From: an uncultured Cellulophaga sp.
GTDB lineage: Bacteria; Bacteroidota; Bacteroidia; Flavobacteriales; Flavobacteriaceae
NCBI GenBank assembly: GCA_947496695.1
Contig: CANMEI010000002.1
Span: 1 to 64,000, forward strand
Direction: 5' to 3'
DNA length: 64,000 bases
Below the pieces are notes generated by a model. It worked only from the letters and a program-made list of their open reading frames with translations. It searched no databases and had not been told where the DNA came from. The translations under genes were made by a program, and so were the position numbers. Shown piece by piece: positions 8,845 through 17,921 of the stretch (its first letter is position 1; each line of letters opens with the position of its first letter).

Positions 8845-11334
8845 ATGTTCAAAAATTTATTTCAGAAAACACTATTTGTTTTCTTAGTTGTCGGTTGTTT
8901 TACTACTACCGAAGCTCAAATTTTCAAAAAGAAAAAATCAAAACAAGACACGGAAAAAGCTAATCCAAAAAAAGGAGGAATTGAACCTTACAGTAAAGTG
9001 ATTACTAAAGAAGCTGTTACAGACAAAGGTTTGTTTGATGTTCACAAAATCGATAGCAAATTTTTTTATGAAATTCCAGATTCTTTATTCAATAAAGAAA
9101 TGTTAATGGTAAGTCGCATATCAAAAACAGCCTCAGGTATAGGTTTTGGCGGCGGAAAAATTAATACTCAAGTTTTACGTTGGGAAAAGAAAGACAAAAA
9201 AGTTTTAGTTCGCGTAGTTTCTTATGACGTAGTTGCAGCTGATTCACTACCTGTACATGAAGCTGTTGTTAACTCAAATTTTGAACCTGTATTGTATGCA
9301 TTTGATATTAAAGCCTTAAAAAAGGACACAATAGCTCCTGCCACAGTCATTGACGTTACTGAATTATTTAAAAAAGATGTAAATGCACTTGGCATGCCAT
9401 CTTTCTATAAAAAAAGATATAAGGTCTCTCGTTTAGATACTGATAGAAGTTATATAGAGTCAATTAAAAGTTATCCTTTAAATATAGAAGCAAGACATGT
9501 AAAAACGTATGCTTCTAGTTCACCTCCTTCAAATAGCAGCATGGGGTCTATTTCTATTGAAATTAATAATTCTATGATTTTACTTCCTGCAGAACCAATG
9601 AAACGCAGGTATTTTGACGAACGTGTTGGTTGGTTTGCTCGCGGACAGGTAGATTATGGATTAGAGGCCCAAGAAAGTAAAACAGTTACTTTTTTAGACC
9701 GATGGAGGTTAGAAGTAAAAGATGAAGATTTAGAAAAGTTCAATAATGGAGAATTAGTAGTACCCAAAAAACAGATTGTATATTATATTGATAGAGCTAC
9801 ACCAAAAGAATGGGTCCCATTTATTAAACAAGGTATTGAAGATTGGCAGGTAGCATTTGAAGCTGCTGGTTTTAAAAATGCTATAATAGCTAAAGATCCT
9901 CCAAGTGTTGAAGAAGATCCTGATTGGTCACCTGAAGACGTACGTTATTCGGTAGTTCGTTATTTGGCTTCACCAATACCAAATGCTAATGGACCACATG
10001 TAAGCGACCCAAGAACAGGTGAAATATTAGAATCTGATATTAACTGGTATCATAATGTGATGACTCTTTTACGTAACTGGTTTTTTGTACAAACAGCAGC
10101 CATTAATGAAGATGCAAGAGGTGTAGAGTTTAAAAATGAAGTAATGGGTCGTTTAATACGTTTTGTTTCTTCTCACGAGGTTGGCCACACTTTAGGTTTA
10201 CCGCACAATATGGGAAGTAGTGTTGCTTATCCTGTAGATTCTTTACGTTCTGCTACATTTACTAAAAAATATGGTACAGCACCATCTATAATGGATTATG
10301 CCCGTTTTAATTATGTAGCTCAACCGGGTGATGAAGGTGTTGCCTTAATGCCAGAGATCGGAATTTATGATAAATATGCGATTAGCTGGGGTTATAAACC
10401 AATAATGGATAAAAATGCTGAAGATGAAAAGAAAACTTTAGATAGTTGGATTTTAGAGCATGCTGGAGATCCCTTATACAGATTTGGACACCAACAAGCT
10501 GGTGATGTTGTTGACCCTAGTTCTCAGACAGAAGATTTAGGTGATAATGCTGTAAAAGCTAGTTTATATGGTATTGCAAACTTAAAACGTATTGTTCCAA
10601 ATTTAGCAATATGGATTGCAGAAGATGGTAAAAAATATGATGATTTAGGTACTCTTTATGGTCAAGTATTATCTCAATACAATAGATATATGGGCCATGT
10701 ATCTAATAATATTGGTGGTGTTTATGAGTATTATAAAACTTTTGACCAAGAAGGTGCTATTTATACTCCTGTAGCTAAAGAACGTCAAAAAAATAGTATG
10801 AAATTTATTCAAGATGAGTTATTTAAAACACCAACTTGGTTATTAGATCAAAATATATTTAATAAAATTGAATTTTCAGGCTCAATAGAACGTATACGCG
10901 CTTACCAAGTAAGAACTTTAGAGAATATTTTAAGTCTTGGTAAAATGGCTCGTATTATTGAAAACGAAACTGCTAATGATAAAGAAGCCTATGCACTTAC
11001 TGAAATGATGAAAGATTTACGTACTGGAATATGGTCAGAACTATCAAGAGGTGCTAAAATTGATACATATCGTAGAAATTTACAAAAAGCATATATTGAT
11101 AGACTGGCATATTTAATGACTGCTGAATCACAGAGCGGAAAAAGTCGTAGCCCTTATGTAAAAATGACTGCTATTAATACGAGTCAATCTGATATTAGAT
11201 CAGTAGTAAGAGCTGAATTAAATATCCTAAAAAGAAGTATTAAAAATACTATTACTAGAACTTCTGATAGCATGAGTAAATATCATTTACAAGATGCTTT
11301 AGAACGAATTGATATGATTTTAGAACCAAAATAG
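8845..11334 (+). CDS. Secreted zinc-dependent metalloprotease (DUF5117/DUF5118 met-zincin type)
   Basis: The 829-residue protein has a signal peptide ending about residue 24 (TTTEAQ). It then follows the order typical of the Bacteroidota DUF5118-DUF5117-catalytic architecture. Near residue 443 the zinc motif HEVGHTLGLPHN gives HExxHxxGxxH, and PSIMDYARFNY is the Met-turn, so the active site is intact. The Lys-rich segment 30-48 is a linker. It is probably periplasmic or outer-membrane associated; substrates of this family are poorly known. It is a single-gene unit with a strong hairpin terminator 20 bases after the stop. Confidence 0.92.
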   Translation: MFKNLFQKTLFVFLVVGCFTTTEAQIFKKKKSKQDTEKANPKKGGIEPYSKVITKEAVTDKGLFDVHKIDSKFFYEIPDSLFNKEMLMVSRISKTASGIGFGGGKINTQVLRWEKKDKKVLVRVVSYDVVAADSLPVHEAVVNSNFEPVLYAFDIKALKKDTIAPATVIDVTELFKKDVNALGMPSFYKKRYKVSRLDTDRSYIESIKSYPLNIEARHVKTYASSSPPSNSSMGSISIEINNSMILLPAEPMKRRYFDERVGWFARGQVDYGLEAQESKTVTFLDRWRLEVKDEDLEKFNNGELVVPKKQIVYYIDRATPKEWVPFIKQGIEDWQVAFEAAGFKNAIIAKDPPSVEEDPDWSPEDVRYSVVRYLASPIPNANGPHVSDPRTGEILESDINWYHNVMTLLRNWFFVQTAAINEDARGVEFKNEVMGRLIRFVSSHEVGHTLGLPHNMGSSVAYPVDSLRSATFTKKYGTAPSIMDYARFNYVAQPGDEGVALMPEIGIYDKYAISWGYKPIMDKNAEDEKKTLDSWILEHAGDPLYRFGHQQAGDVVDPSSQTEDLGDNAVKASLYGIANLKRIVPNLAIWIAEDGKKYDDLGTLYGQVLSQYNRYMGHVSNNIGGVYEYYKTFDQEGAIYTPVAKERQKNSMKFIQDELFKTPTWLLDQNIFNKIEFSGSIERIRAYQVRTLENILSLGKMARIIENETANDKEAYALTEMMKDLRTGIWSELSRGAKIDTYRRNLQKAYIDRLAYLMTAESQSGKSRSPYVKMTAINTSQSDIRSVVRAELNILKRSIKNTITRTSDSMSKYHLQDALERIDMILEPK

Positions 11335-11353
11335 TATTGAATTTAATATTTAT

Positions 11354-11395
11354 AAATGAGGCTTGATATACTCTATCAAGCCTCATTTATTTTTA
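11354..11395 (+). terminator. Terminator of the metalloprotease gene
   Basis: GAGGCTTGATA (11358-11368) pairs with TATCAAGCCTC (11374-11384), extended by AAAT/ATTT, and is followed by a T-rich run. Confidence 0.85.
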
Positions 11396-11557
11396 AAAAA
11401 TTTATTAGCAATCGATTAATTGCAACTTCTATCGATTATTGGTTATCAAATAATAAAAAATGTATTTACACATACATAAAACTTGAATTCACAACTATAT
11501 TAAATAGGGCTATTAAATACTTTTTAAATTTGGAATTTAAATTAAAAACTAGAAGGA

Positions 11558-11644
11558 ATGATGTCGAAGAAGTTGATTAGTTTTATTTATTTAGCTTTGT
11601 TTATTATAACATGTATACTTTATAAGGCTTTAATAAAAGCTTGA
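11558..11644 (+). CDS. Possible 28-residue single-pass membrane peptide
   Basis: ATG at 11558, preceded by AGAAGGA, a fair ribosome-binding sequence, opens a 28-codon frame: MMSKKL then a hydrophobic helix (FIYLALFIITCILY) and a short basic tail. It ends with TGA at 11642-11644. It sits in the 440-base gap after the metalloprotease terminator. The N-terminal basic plus helix layout looks like a genuine small membrane protein, but nothing outside the sequence supports it. Confidence 0.35.
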   Translation: MMSKKLISFIYLALFIITCILYKALIKA

Positions 11645-11776
11645 AAAATTAATTTTAAATTATTATTATATTTCTATTTAAAACAGTAAACAACAAGAAA
11701 AAGCTATTTCACAACAATACCGAAAAAATATGTAGGTTTTAACCTACTTTTGACTTCCCCAAATGTTAGAAGTGTT

Positions 11777-11977
11777 ATGAAGGAGAAAATTAGAAGCCTA
11801 GTTTTTTTAATAAGCTTTATTATATGTGCAATAATCTATTTTCAAATAGAACAAAATGAGAAAAAACCAACAAATGAAAAATCAAGGTTTGTTTCTATAG
11901 AAATAGAAAGTGATATCAATAATGAAGAATTTGATGATATCCCAGACATAATAATAAAAAATGATAGTTTAAAATAA
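11777..11977 (+). CDS. Small single-pass membrane protein with acidic tail
   Basis: I chose ATG 11777 over an upstream TTG because the TTG overlaps a TACTTTTG promoter box (11745-11752). The 66-residue product starts MKEKIRS, has one transmembrane helix (LVFLISFIICAIIYF) and an acidic tail (IEIESDINNEEFDDIPDII). The box is preceded by a short dyad GTAGGTT/AACCTAC (11732-11747) that may bind a regulator. A terminator follows at 12000. Function unknown. Confidence 0.55.
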   Translation: MKEKIRSLVFLISFIICAIIYFQIEQNEKKPTNEKSRFVSIEIESDINNEEFDDIPDIIIKNDSLK

Positions 11978-11999
11978 TACCAAATTAACCAAGAAAAAG

Positions 12000-12027
12000 C
12001 AACAAAATATATTTGTTGTTTTTTTTA
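12000..12027 (+). terminator. Terminator of the 66-aa membrane protein gene
   Basis: CAACAAA (12000-12006) pairs with TTTGTTG (12012-12018), followed by a T tract. Confidence 0.7.
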
Positions 12028-12057
12028 TACCCAATAGTTAAATAAATACTAATGACT

Positions 12058-12084
12058 AAACCTTTTAAAAATATCAAGGTCTTA
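12058..12084 (+). promoter_or_regulatory. Probable ECF-type promoter of the first Spy-like gene
   Basis: AAACCTTTT at 12058 and GTCTTA at 12079 are 21 bases apart, start to start. The same pair with the same spacing stands before the paralogue at 12707. It lacks the TAnnTTTG box and resembles ECF promoters, whose -10 often contains GTCT. The start codon is 26 bases downstream. Confidence 0.6.
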
Positions 12085-12109
12085 GATATATAATTTAAAA
12101 AGACATATC

Positions 12110-12577
12110 ATGAAAAAATTAATCACAATTTTAGTATTAAGTATAGGGTTAACTGCAATGGCGCAAAGTAAAAAAGGGCATGACTACACCCCTGAACAAA
12201 TGGCAACATTATCAAGTAAAAAAATGACACTAGCTTTAGATTTAAATAAAGATCAAGAAACTAAAATCTATAAAATGAATCTTGAAAGTTTTAAAGAACG
12301 AAAAGCTAAGATGGAAGAGCGCAAAAAAAATAAAGAGGATGGAGAAAGAAAAGAACTTACCTCTGATGAGCGTTTTGAAAGAGAATCAAAAATGTTAGAC
12401 AAAAAAATTGATAAAATGAGGAAATTAAAATCTATTTTATCAAAAGAACAATATGAAAAATGGGAGAAAATACAACAAAACAGAATGAAGAAAGGGCATG
12501 AAAATGGTAAAAAACGTGGTGAAGGTCATGCTAGAAAAAAAGGTTCTAAAAAACATAGTTCTGAAATAGATGAATAA
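12110..12577 (+). CDS. Spy/CpxP-like periplasmic stress protein
   Basis: The 155-residue product has a signal peptide (about residues 1-18, ending TAMAQ). The remainder is a highly charged helical region with the pattern LSKEQYEKWEKIQ and repeated MEERKKNKE, like the small LTxxQ-type periplasmic chaperone/metal-sensing proteins (Spy, CpxP). The C-terminus is His/Lys/Gly-rich (HENGKKRGEGHARKKG), possibly metal-binding. It is a paralogue of the next gene (12707) and has its own copy of the ECF-like promoter and its own terminator, so the two are co-regulated but not an operon. The chaperone role is inferred. Confidence 0.6.
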   Translation: MKKLITILVLSIGLTAMAQSKKGHDYTPEQMATLSSKKMTLALDLNKDQETKIYKMNLESFKERKAKMEERKKNKEDGERKELTSDERFERESKMLDKKIDKMRKLKSILSKEQYEKWEKIQQNRMKKGHENGKKRGEGHARKKGSKKHSSEIDE

Positions 12578-12581
12578 GATT

Positions 12582-12613
12582 AAAAAGCCGATAATTAATT
12601 ATCGGCTTTTTTT
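12582..12613 (+). terminator. Terminator between the two Spy-like genes
   Basis: AAAAAGCCGATAATT pairs with AATTATCGGCTTTTT to give a nearly perfect palindrome with terminal T tract. Confidence 0.9.
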
Positions 12614-12649
12614 AATAAAAACATTTAGCCATTTAATCTACTATAGCTT

Positions 12650-12676
12650 AAACCTTTTTAAAAATTAATAGTCTTA
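12650..12676 (+). promoter_or_regulatory. Probable ECF-type promoter of the second Spy-like gene
   Basis: AAACCTTTTT at 12650 and GTCTTA at 12671, 21 bases apart, repeat the arrangement before 12110. Conservation of both boxes while the spacer differs argues for function. Confidence 0.6.
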
Positions 12677-12706
12677 TAAATGTCTAATCATTAAAAAATT
12701 AAAGAA

Positions 12707-13120
12707 ATGAAAAAATTACTTACACTTATAGTTCTATTTATTGGTCTAAATACATTTGCTCAAAGAGGCGAAAGAAAAGAAATTGATCCTGAAGAATTTG
12801 CACAGAAAAACACAGAAAGGTTAACAGAAGCTTTAGGTTTAAATGAAGAGCAGCAAGCTAAAATTTACAATATAAATTTGAAAAATGCTCAAGAACGTAA
12901 AGCTAAAATGGAAGAGCGTAAAAGTGAAGAAAGAACAAAACCTACGAAGGAAGAACATGAAGCTATGAAAGCTGAAATGGAAACTAAATTAAATGCTCAA
13001 AAGGAAGAAATGAAAAATATTTTAAATAAAGAGCAATTTCAAAAATGGGAAACCATACAAGAAAAAATGAAAGAAAGAAGAGGCGATGGTGAAAGAGGTG
13101 AGAAAAAAATGAAGGAGTAA
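12707..13120 (+). CDS. Spy/CpxP-like periplasmic stress protein, second copy
   Basis: The 137-residue product has a signal peptide (about residues 1-18, LNTFAQ). Its mature part is Glu/Lys/Arg-rich and helical and contains LTEALGLNEEQQAKIYNI, ERKAKMEERK and LNKEQFQKWETIQEKMKE. The core is clearly alignable with the protein at 12110 but lacks that protein's His-rich tail. Shared promoter motif and separate terminators suggest two parallel outputs of one envelope-stress regulator. Function inferred from family resemblance only. Confidence 0.6.
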   Translation: MKKLLTLIVLFIGLNTFAQRGERKEIDPEEFAQKNTERLTEALGLNEEQQAKIYNINLKNAQERKAKMEERKSEERTKPTKEEHEAMKAEMETKLNAQKEEMKNILNKEQFQKWETIQEKMKERRGDGERGEKKMKE

Positions 13121-13141
13121 AACCATTTTATGTTGTTGAAA

Positions 13142-13176
13142 TAAAGCCGATACTTATTTAAAAGTATCGGCTTTAT
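13142..13176. terminator. Bidirectional terminator between the Spy-like gene and GH1 gene
   Basis: TAAAGCCGATACTT pairs with AAGTATCGGCTTTA, and T/A-rich flanks are present on both sides of the convergent genes. Confidence 0.85.
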
Positions 13177-13185
13177 TATTTTAAA

Positions 13186-14550
13186 TTAGTTATTTAAAAA
13201 TTTTGAATACCACTTACCTGAAGCTTTTACAATTCTTTTTTGTGTGTTAAAATCTACATGTACCAAACCAAATCTTGGTTTGTATCCTTCTGCCCATTCA
13301 AAATTATCCATAAAAGTCCATACAAAATAACCATCTATTTTAAGACCTTTTCTTTTTGCTTTATAAACTTGTTTTAAATAAGCCTTTAAAAAATTAACTC
13401 TTTTTACATCATTAACTAGACCATTTTCAAGAGTATCTTTAAAAGCTGCTCCATTTTCTGTTATGATTATTTTATTCACCCCTTTATAGTTGTTAAACTG
13501 TTTAATCATTTTATAAATACTTTTTGGGTATACTTCCCAATTCATTAGCGTAGTCCGAACATTTCTTTTGTTAGCTTCAATAATTTTAGCGCTTAAATAT
13601 GGAACAAAATAACTATGCTTAACAACTTCTCTAGTATAATTTTGAATTCCTATAAAGTCAAACTCAAAAACAGCATCTTTTTCATCTTGCGGCTCAATAT
13701 AGTTTTTAATCTTTTTTAAAACTGGAGCAGCATCAAAAGGATATCCTAAACCTAAAGATGGTTCAATAAAAAGTCTGTTCAACATTGCATCAGCTTTTTT
13801 TGCTGCAATAATATTTTTATGTTTTTTATCTATTGGTGTAATATATGAACATGAAAACGTAGTTCCTATAAAAGCATTTGGTATTAGTTTTCTTAAAATT
13901 TTACCTCCAGTAGCTTGACATAAAACCGCATGATGTACTGCTGGTAAAAAATTTTTTAATCCTTTTTTTCCTGGAGCATGTACTCCTAAAAAATAACCTG
14001 CTCCAGTAAATACCATTGGTTCATTTAAAACCATCCACTTTTTAACACGGTCGCCAAAATGTGTTGCGCAGACTGTTGTGAAATTTTTAAACCAGCTAAT
14101 AATTTCTCTATTTGTCCACCCACCCTTATTCTCTAACACTTGTGGTAAATCCCAATGATATAGTGTTACCCATGGTGTAATATCTTGTTCAATACAAAAA
14201 TTAATTACATTATTATAAAACTCAATACCCTTTTCACTTACTTCCCCAATTCCATCGGGTATAATACGTGTCCATGATAAAGAAAAGCGAAACTCTTTAA
14301 TATTCATTTTTTTGAGCAACAAAATATCTTCTTGATATTTATTATAAAAATCACAAGTTACTTGACCATGTTCATTTTTATGAATTGTGCCTTTTTTAGC
14401 TGTAAAATTATCCCAGATTGACTCTCCTTTGTCATCAACATTATGAGCTCCTTCGATTTGATATGCCGCTACAGAAACACCCCAAACAAAATCTTTACCA
14501 AAATTTTCACGTACTAACTTATTATTTTTAAACCTTGTACCAATACTCAT
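13186..14550 (-). CDS. Glycoside hydrolase family 1 beta-glucosidase
   Basis: The 454-residue protein has the complete GH1 TIM barrel: FVWGVSVAAYQIEGA (residues 21-35), TLYHWDLPQ (129-137), the acid/base Glu177 in LNEPM and the nucleophile Glu365 in IITENG. The last part has WTFMDNFEWAEGY, the aglycone-binding WTxxDNFEW motif. There is no signal peptide, so it is cytoplasmic and probably acts on imported beta-glucosides or cellobiose-like sugars. It follows the glycosyltransferase gene at 14564 by 13 bases on the same strand, suggesting co-transcription. Confidence 0.95.
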   Translation of the reverse strand: MSIGTRFKNNKLVRENFGKDFVWGVSVAAYQIEGAHNVDDKGESIWDNFTAKKGTIHKNEHGQVTCDFYNKYQEDILLLKKMNIKEFRFSLSWTRIIPDGIGEVSEKGIEFYNNVINFCIEQDITPWVTLYHWDLPQVLENKGGWTNREIISWFKNFTTVCATHFGDRVKKWMVLNEPMVFTGAGYFLGVHAPGKKGLKNFLPAVHHAVLCQATGGKILRKLIPNAFIGTTFSCSYITPIDKKHKNIIAAKKADAMLNRLFIEPSLGLGYPFDAAPVLKKIKNYIEPQDEKDAVFEFDFIGIQNYTREVVKHSYFVPYLSAKIIEANKRNVRTTLMNWEVYPKSIYKMIKQFNNYKGVNKIIITENGAAFKDTLENGLVNDVKRVNFLKAYLKQVYKAKRKGLKIDGYFVWTFMDNFEWAEGYKPRFGLVHVDFNTQKRIVKASGKWYSKFLNN

Positions 14551-14563
14551 TTTAAAAAATCCT

Positions 14564-15559
14564 TTATTTAGTAAATGCTTCTTTCAATAAGTGATCAATG
14601 ATTTCTTCAGTAATATCTGGATAATCAACCTCAACATGAGAGTTAGATGTTATCCAGTTTTCTATTTTCTTAATATGTTTGGTTTTGAGTGCTTTTATAA
14701 CTGGCACACCCATATCTTTTAAAGCTGCTGCATTACACTGTTGCTCATATTGGCCTTTCATAGGTATAACCATTAATTTTTTGTTCAAGAATAGTGCTTC
14801 TGCAGGAGTTTCAAATCCTGCTCCGCATAACATTCCTGTACATGTTGCCATACTTTCTACAAAAGCTTCATTTGTAATTGGTCTTATTAAAACATTTTCA
14901 TCACGAACAGTATTTCTATGATGTTTTGAAAAAACTTGCCATTTAACATCTTTAACTTTTGATAAAACACTTATTATTTTTTCATCACTATAAGAGGGTA
15001 AATAAACGGTGTAATGTTCTAATATTTTTACTTTAGCATTTCTAATATCTTGGCGAATAACTGGTGTGAAAATTTGATTTGAATAATTTTTGAAATGGAA
15101 ACCGTATTGCTTTGTAGTTGGAGCATATTTTTTAAGTATTAACTGCCCCATTGGATCAAATTTCTTTGGTTTAGGACTTTCTTTCATTAATACTGCCGCT
15201 TGATGACTTAAACTAATGCATGGTTTTTTCTTCAATTTACATGCCCAAGCTGTAACAGGTTCAAAATCATTTATAATTAAATCATAAGATTCAATTGGTA
15301 AATTCTTCACTTCTTTCTGTAGCCTTTTTGAATTTGCTCTTAAATAAGTCTTCCAAATATCAACGCCTCCTTTTTTTCCGAATATAAAACTTAAACCTTT
15401 TAATTGATATGTAATTGGATATGGAATACTTATATCTGCCTGTGTACCACTTAATAGAATATCAAGCTCTATATTCTTTTTTTGTAATAATGGTATAATA
15501 TCTCTTGCCCTACTTAAATGTCCATTTCCCGTCCCTTGAATTGCGTATAAAACTTTCAT
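14564..15559 (-). CDS. UDP-glycosyltransferase-like protein (glycosyltransferase family, GT-B fold)
   Basis: ATG at 15559 is preferred to a TTG six bases upstream. The 331-residue product begins MKVLYAIQGTGNGHLSRA, the N-terminal Gly-rich and Asn-Gly-His loop of a group of GT-B enzymes common in Bacteroidota and related to MurG/UGT. The C-terminal half has CGAGFETPAEAL and KGQYEQQCNAAAL, which correspond to the nucleotide-sugar binding loop. No membrane segment is seen. It is upstream of the GH1 gene in a likely two-gene operon, so a role in building a glycoside or glycolipid that GH1 can trim is possible, but the acceptor is unknown. Confidence 0.8.
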   Translation of the reverse strand: MKVLYAIQGTGNGHLSRARDIIPLLQKKNIELDILLSGTQADISIPYPITYQLKGLSFIFGKKGGVDIWKTYLRANSKRLQKEVKNLPIESYDLIINDFEPVTAWACKLKKKPCISLSHQAAVLMKESPKPKKFDPMGQLILKKYAPTTKQYGFHFKNYSNQIFTPVIRQDIRNAKVKILEHYTVYLPSYSDEKIISVLSKVKDVKWQVFSKHHRNTVRDENVLIRPITNEAFVESMATCTGMLCGAGFETPAEALFLNKKLMVIPMKGQYEQQCNAAALKDMGVPVIKALKTKHIKKIENWITSNSHVEVDYPDITEEIIDHLLKEAFTK

Positions 15560-15740
15560 ATACAATTAATTAAAATTGAAACTCATGATTATTTGTTTTC
15601 ATTAATAATTATATTGATTTGTATTTGTACACATAAATTCAATTATCATTAGTTCAAGTTGATACTACCAAAGGTGAAAATTTAAACACAATAATATTAC
15701 ATGAAAACTTTAAGAATAGGTTATTTGATTGTTAAGCAGA

Positions 15741-15770
15741 AAAAAGGAGGCTTAAAAGCCTCCTTTTTTT
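15741..15770. terminator. Terminator downstream of hemL
   Basis: AAAAGGAGGCTT pairs with AAGCCTCCTTTT (15743-15766 centre); A and T tracts on both sides allow use in either direction. Confidence 0.85.
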
Positions 15771-15792
15771 TAAGTAAAACATGTGTTGAATT

Positions 15793-17082
15793 TTATTTCA
15801 AATCATCAACAATATTTTCTAAAGCTTTAATTGTAATATCAATATCTTCATAAGATAAAGCATCATTTAAAAAATAACTTTCAAAAGCACTTGGAGGTAA
15901 ATACACTCCATTGTTCAACATTCCATGAAAATACTTTTTAAAATTTTCATTATTTCCTTTTGCAGAGGTCTCAAAATCAACCACTGGCTCATTAGTAAAA
16001 TGAACAGAAATCATACTACCAAATCTATTAATTTGATGTGTAACACCTGCATCAGTTAATACTTTAGAAATACCTTTGTGTAAATAAGTTGTTTTATCTG
16101 CTAGGCTTCTAAATATTTCGGGGTTATTGTTTAATGCCGTCAACATAGCTAAACCAGCACTCATAGCTAATGGATTTCCACTTAATGTGCCAGCTTGGTA
16201 AACTGGTCCATCAGGAGCTAATTTTGCCATTATTTCATTACGTGCAGCGAAAGCTCCAACTGGCAATCCACCACCTATAACTTTTCCAAAAGTTACAATA
16301 TCAGCATCAATACCCAATACTTCTTGAGCTCCTCCTCTAGCTAATCTAAAGCCAGTCATCACCTCATCAAATATTAATAAAATACCTTCTTTAGTACATA
16401 GTTCTCTTAACCCTTTAATAAATTCCTCATTAGGAATAATACAGCCCATATTACCGGCTATGGGTTCAATAATAATTGCTGCTATTTCTTTTTTATTAGC
16501 ATCTACAAGTGCTTGTACACTTTTTAAATCGTTATAGTTTGCTAACAAAGTATCTTTTGCAGTACCTTCAGTTACTCCTGGACTATTAGGGCTTCCAAAA
16601 GTTACTGCTCCACTACCCGCTTGAATTAAAAATGAATCTGAATGGCCGTGATAACAACCTGCGAATTTTATAATTTTATCTTTTCCTGTATATCCACGTG
16701 CTAAACGTACAGCACTCATACAGGCTTCTGTTCCACTATTTACAAAACGAATTTTATCAATATTTGGCACCATAGAAACTGCTAGCTTAGCTAGCTGTGT
16801 TTCAATTTCAGTTGGCATACCAAATGAAGTTCCTTTTTTTGCTTTTTCAATAACTGCATTTAAAACAGGATCATATGCATGACCTAATATTAACGGACCC
16901 CATGAGGCTATATAATCTATAAATTTGTTACCATCTTCATCTGTCAAATACGCACCTTTTGCTTCTTTAACAAATATTGGCGTGCCTCCTACAGCTTTAA
17001 AAGCTCTTACTGGTGAGTTTACACCTCCTGGAATATATTCTTGTGCTTCGTTAAATAGTGCACTGCTTCTTTTATATAGCAT
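15793..17082 (-). CDS. hemL: Glutamate-1-semialdehyde 2,1-aminomutase
   Basis: HemL converts glutamate-1-semialdehyde to 5-aminolevulinate in the C5 pathway of tetrapyrrole synthesis, with pyridoxal phosphate. The 429-residue protein has [12 protein letters not shown] near the N-terminus, [16 protein letters not shown] (residues 115-130), DEVMTGFR (239-246) and the PLP lysine K267 in [11 protein letters not shown]. It is last in a leftward run of four genes: HERIH-motif membrane protein, PLP desulfhydrase-like, glucosaminidase and hemL, with gaps of 11, -4 and 5 bases. Confidence 0.97.
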   Translation of the reverse strand: MLYKRSSALFNEAQEYIPGGVNSPVRAFKAVGGTPIFVKEAKGAYLTDEDGNKFIDYIASWGPLILGHAYDPVLNAVIEKAKKGTSFGMPTEIETQLAKLAVSMVPNIDKIRFVNSGTEACMSAVRLARGYTGKDKIIKFAGCYHGHSDSFLIQAGSGAVTFGSPNSPGVTEGTAKDTLLANYNDLKSVQALVDANKKEIAAIIIEPIAGNMGCIIPNEEFIKGLRELCTKEGILLIFDEVMTGFRLARGGAQEVLGIDADIVTFGKVIGGGLPVGAFAARNEIMAKLAPDGPVYQAGTLSGNPLAMSAGLAMLTALNNNPEIFRSLADKTTYLHKGISKVLTDAGVTHQINRFGSMISVHFTNEPVVDFETSAKGNNENFKKYFHGMLNNGVYLPPSAFESYFLNDALSYEDIDITIKALENIVDDLK

Positions 17083-17087
17083 TTTGC

Positions 17088-17921
17088 TTATTTTTTTAAT
17101 GATTTTACAACTAACTTTTGCCCTACAGAAAGGTTGCTGTTGTTTAAATTATTCATTTTCATTATTTCATCAACCGAAATAAAATATTTTCTTGAGATGG
17201 AATATAATGTATCACCTTTAATGACTGTATGAGATTTGACTTCATATTCTCTCGGAATTTTAGTCACTCCATAGCCTGCACTCTTAACATAAGAATCATA
17301 TTTATACAATTGATATCGTTCTATAAACGATATCAATTTACTAGGGTATTTACGATCAGTAGCATAACCTGCTTGTTTTAAACCTTTAGCCCAATTTCTA
17401 TAATCATCATTATCTAAATCAAACAAAAATGAATAACGTGCTCTAGAAGATAAGAACTCACTATGATCTCGAAAAGAATACATTGGATGGTTGTACTTTC
17501 TAAAACACTCCCCTTTTTCATCATCATCATGAAAATCATAATCACCTTTCCAACCTGTATGACATTTTATCCCAAAATGATTATTTGTTTTTTTAACTAG
17601 TGTACTTCTACCTGCTCCACTCTCTAATATACCTTGGGCTAATGTAATACTTGCAGGTATTCCATAGGCCTTCATTTCAAACTGAGCAATTTCAGCAAAT
17701 GTTGCAATATATTCTTCAACGGAATTTATAGGAAATTCAATAAACTTACCTGAATCTTCTGGTAACACATAAACATCTCCATTTTTTGTATGAATTTCTT
17801 CTGGTTTCTCATTTTTATTAGTAGTTTGTGTTCTACTATGACTGGTACTTGTTGTTCTTTTATGAGACTTACAAGCTGCAAAAAAAATAAGTACAACCAG
17901 TATGGTAATTTTTTTTATCAT
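17088..17921 (-). CDS. Glucosaminidase (GH73-type) lipoprotein with LysM domain
   Basis: This 277-residue lipoprotein (signal ending FFAAC, Cys at about 17) hydrolyses peptidoglycan. After a Ser/Thr-rich linker, residues 85-215 form a glucosaminidase domain with [15 protein letters not shown] and NNHFGIKCH, including the catalytic Glu in LESG. A C-terminal LysM (about 231-275: [16 protein letters not shown]) should bind peptidoglycan. It overlaps the upstream PLP gene by four bases (ATGA) and ends five bases before hemL, so the genes are translationally linked. Confidence 0.92.
   Translation of the reverse strand: MIKKITILVVLIFFAACKSHKRTTSTSHSRTQTTNKNEKPEEIHTKNGDVYVLPEDSGKFIEFPINSVEEYIATFAEIAQFEMKAYGIPASITLAQGILESGAGRSTLVKKTNNHFGIKCHTGWKGDYDFHDDDEKGECFRKYNHPMYSFRDHSEFLSSRARYSFLFDLDNDDYRNWAKGLKQAGYATDRKYPSKLISFIERYQLYKYDSYVKSAGYGVTKIPREYEVKSHTVIKGDTLYSISRKYFISVDEIMKMNNLNNSNLSVGQKLVVKSLKK

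Noticed and set aside
11356..11580. 74-codon plus-strand frame after the metalloprotease
   Set aside because: It starts inside the terminator hairpin and its translation has no domain or signal pattern; the gap is better explained by the terminator and the small frame at 11558.
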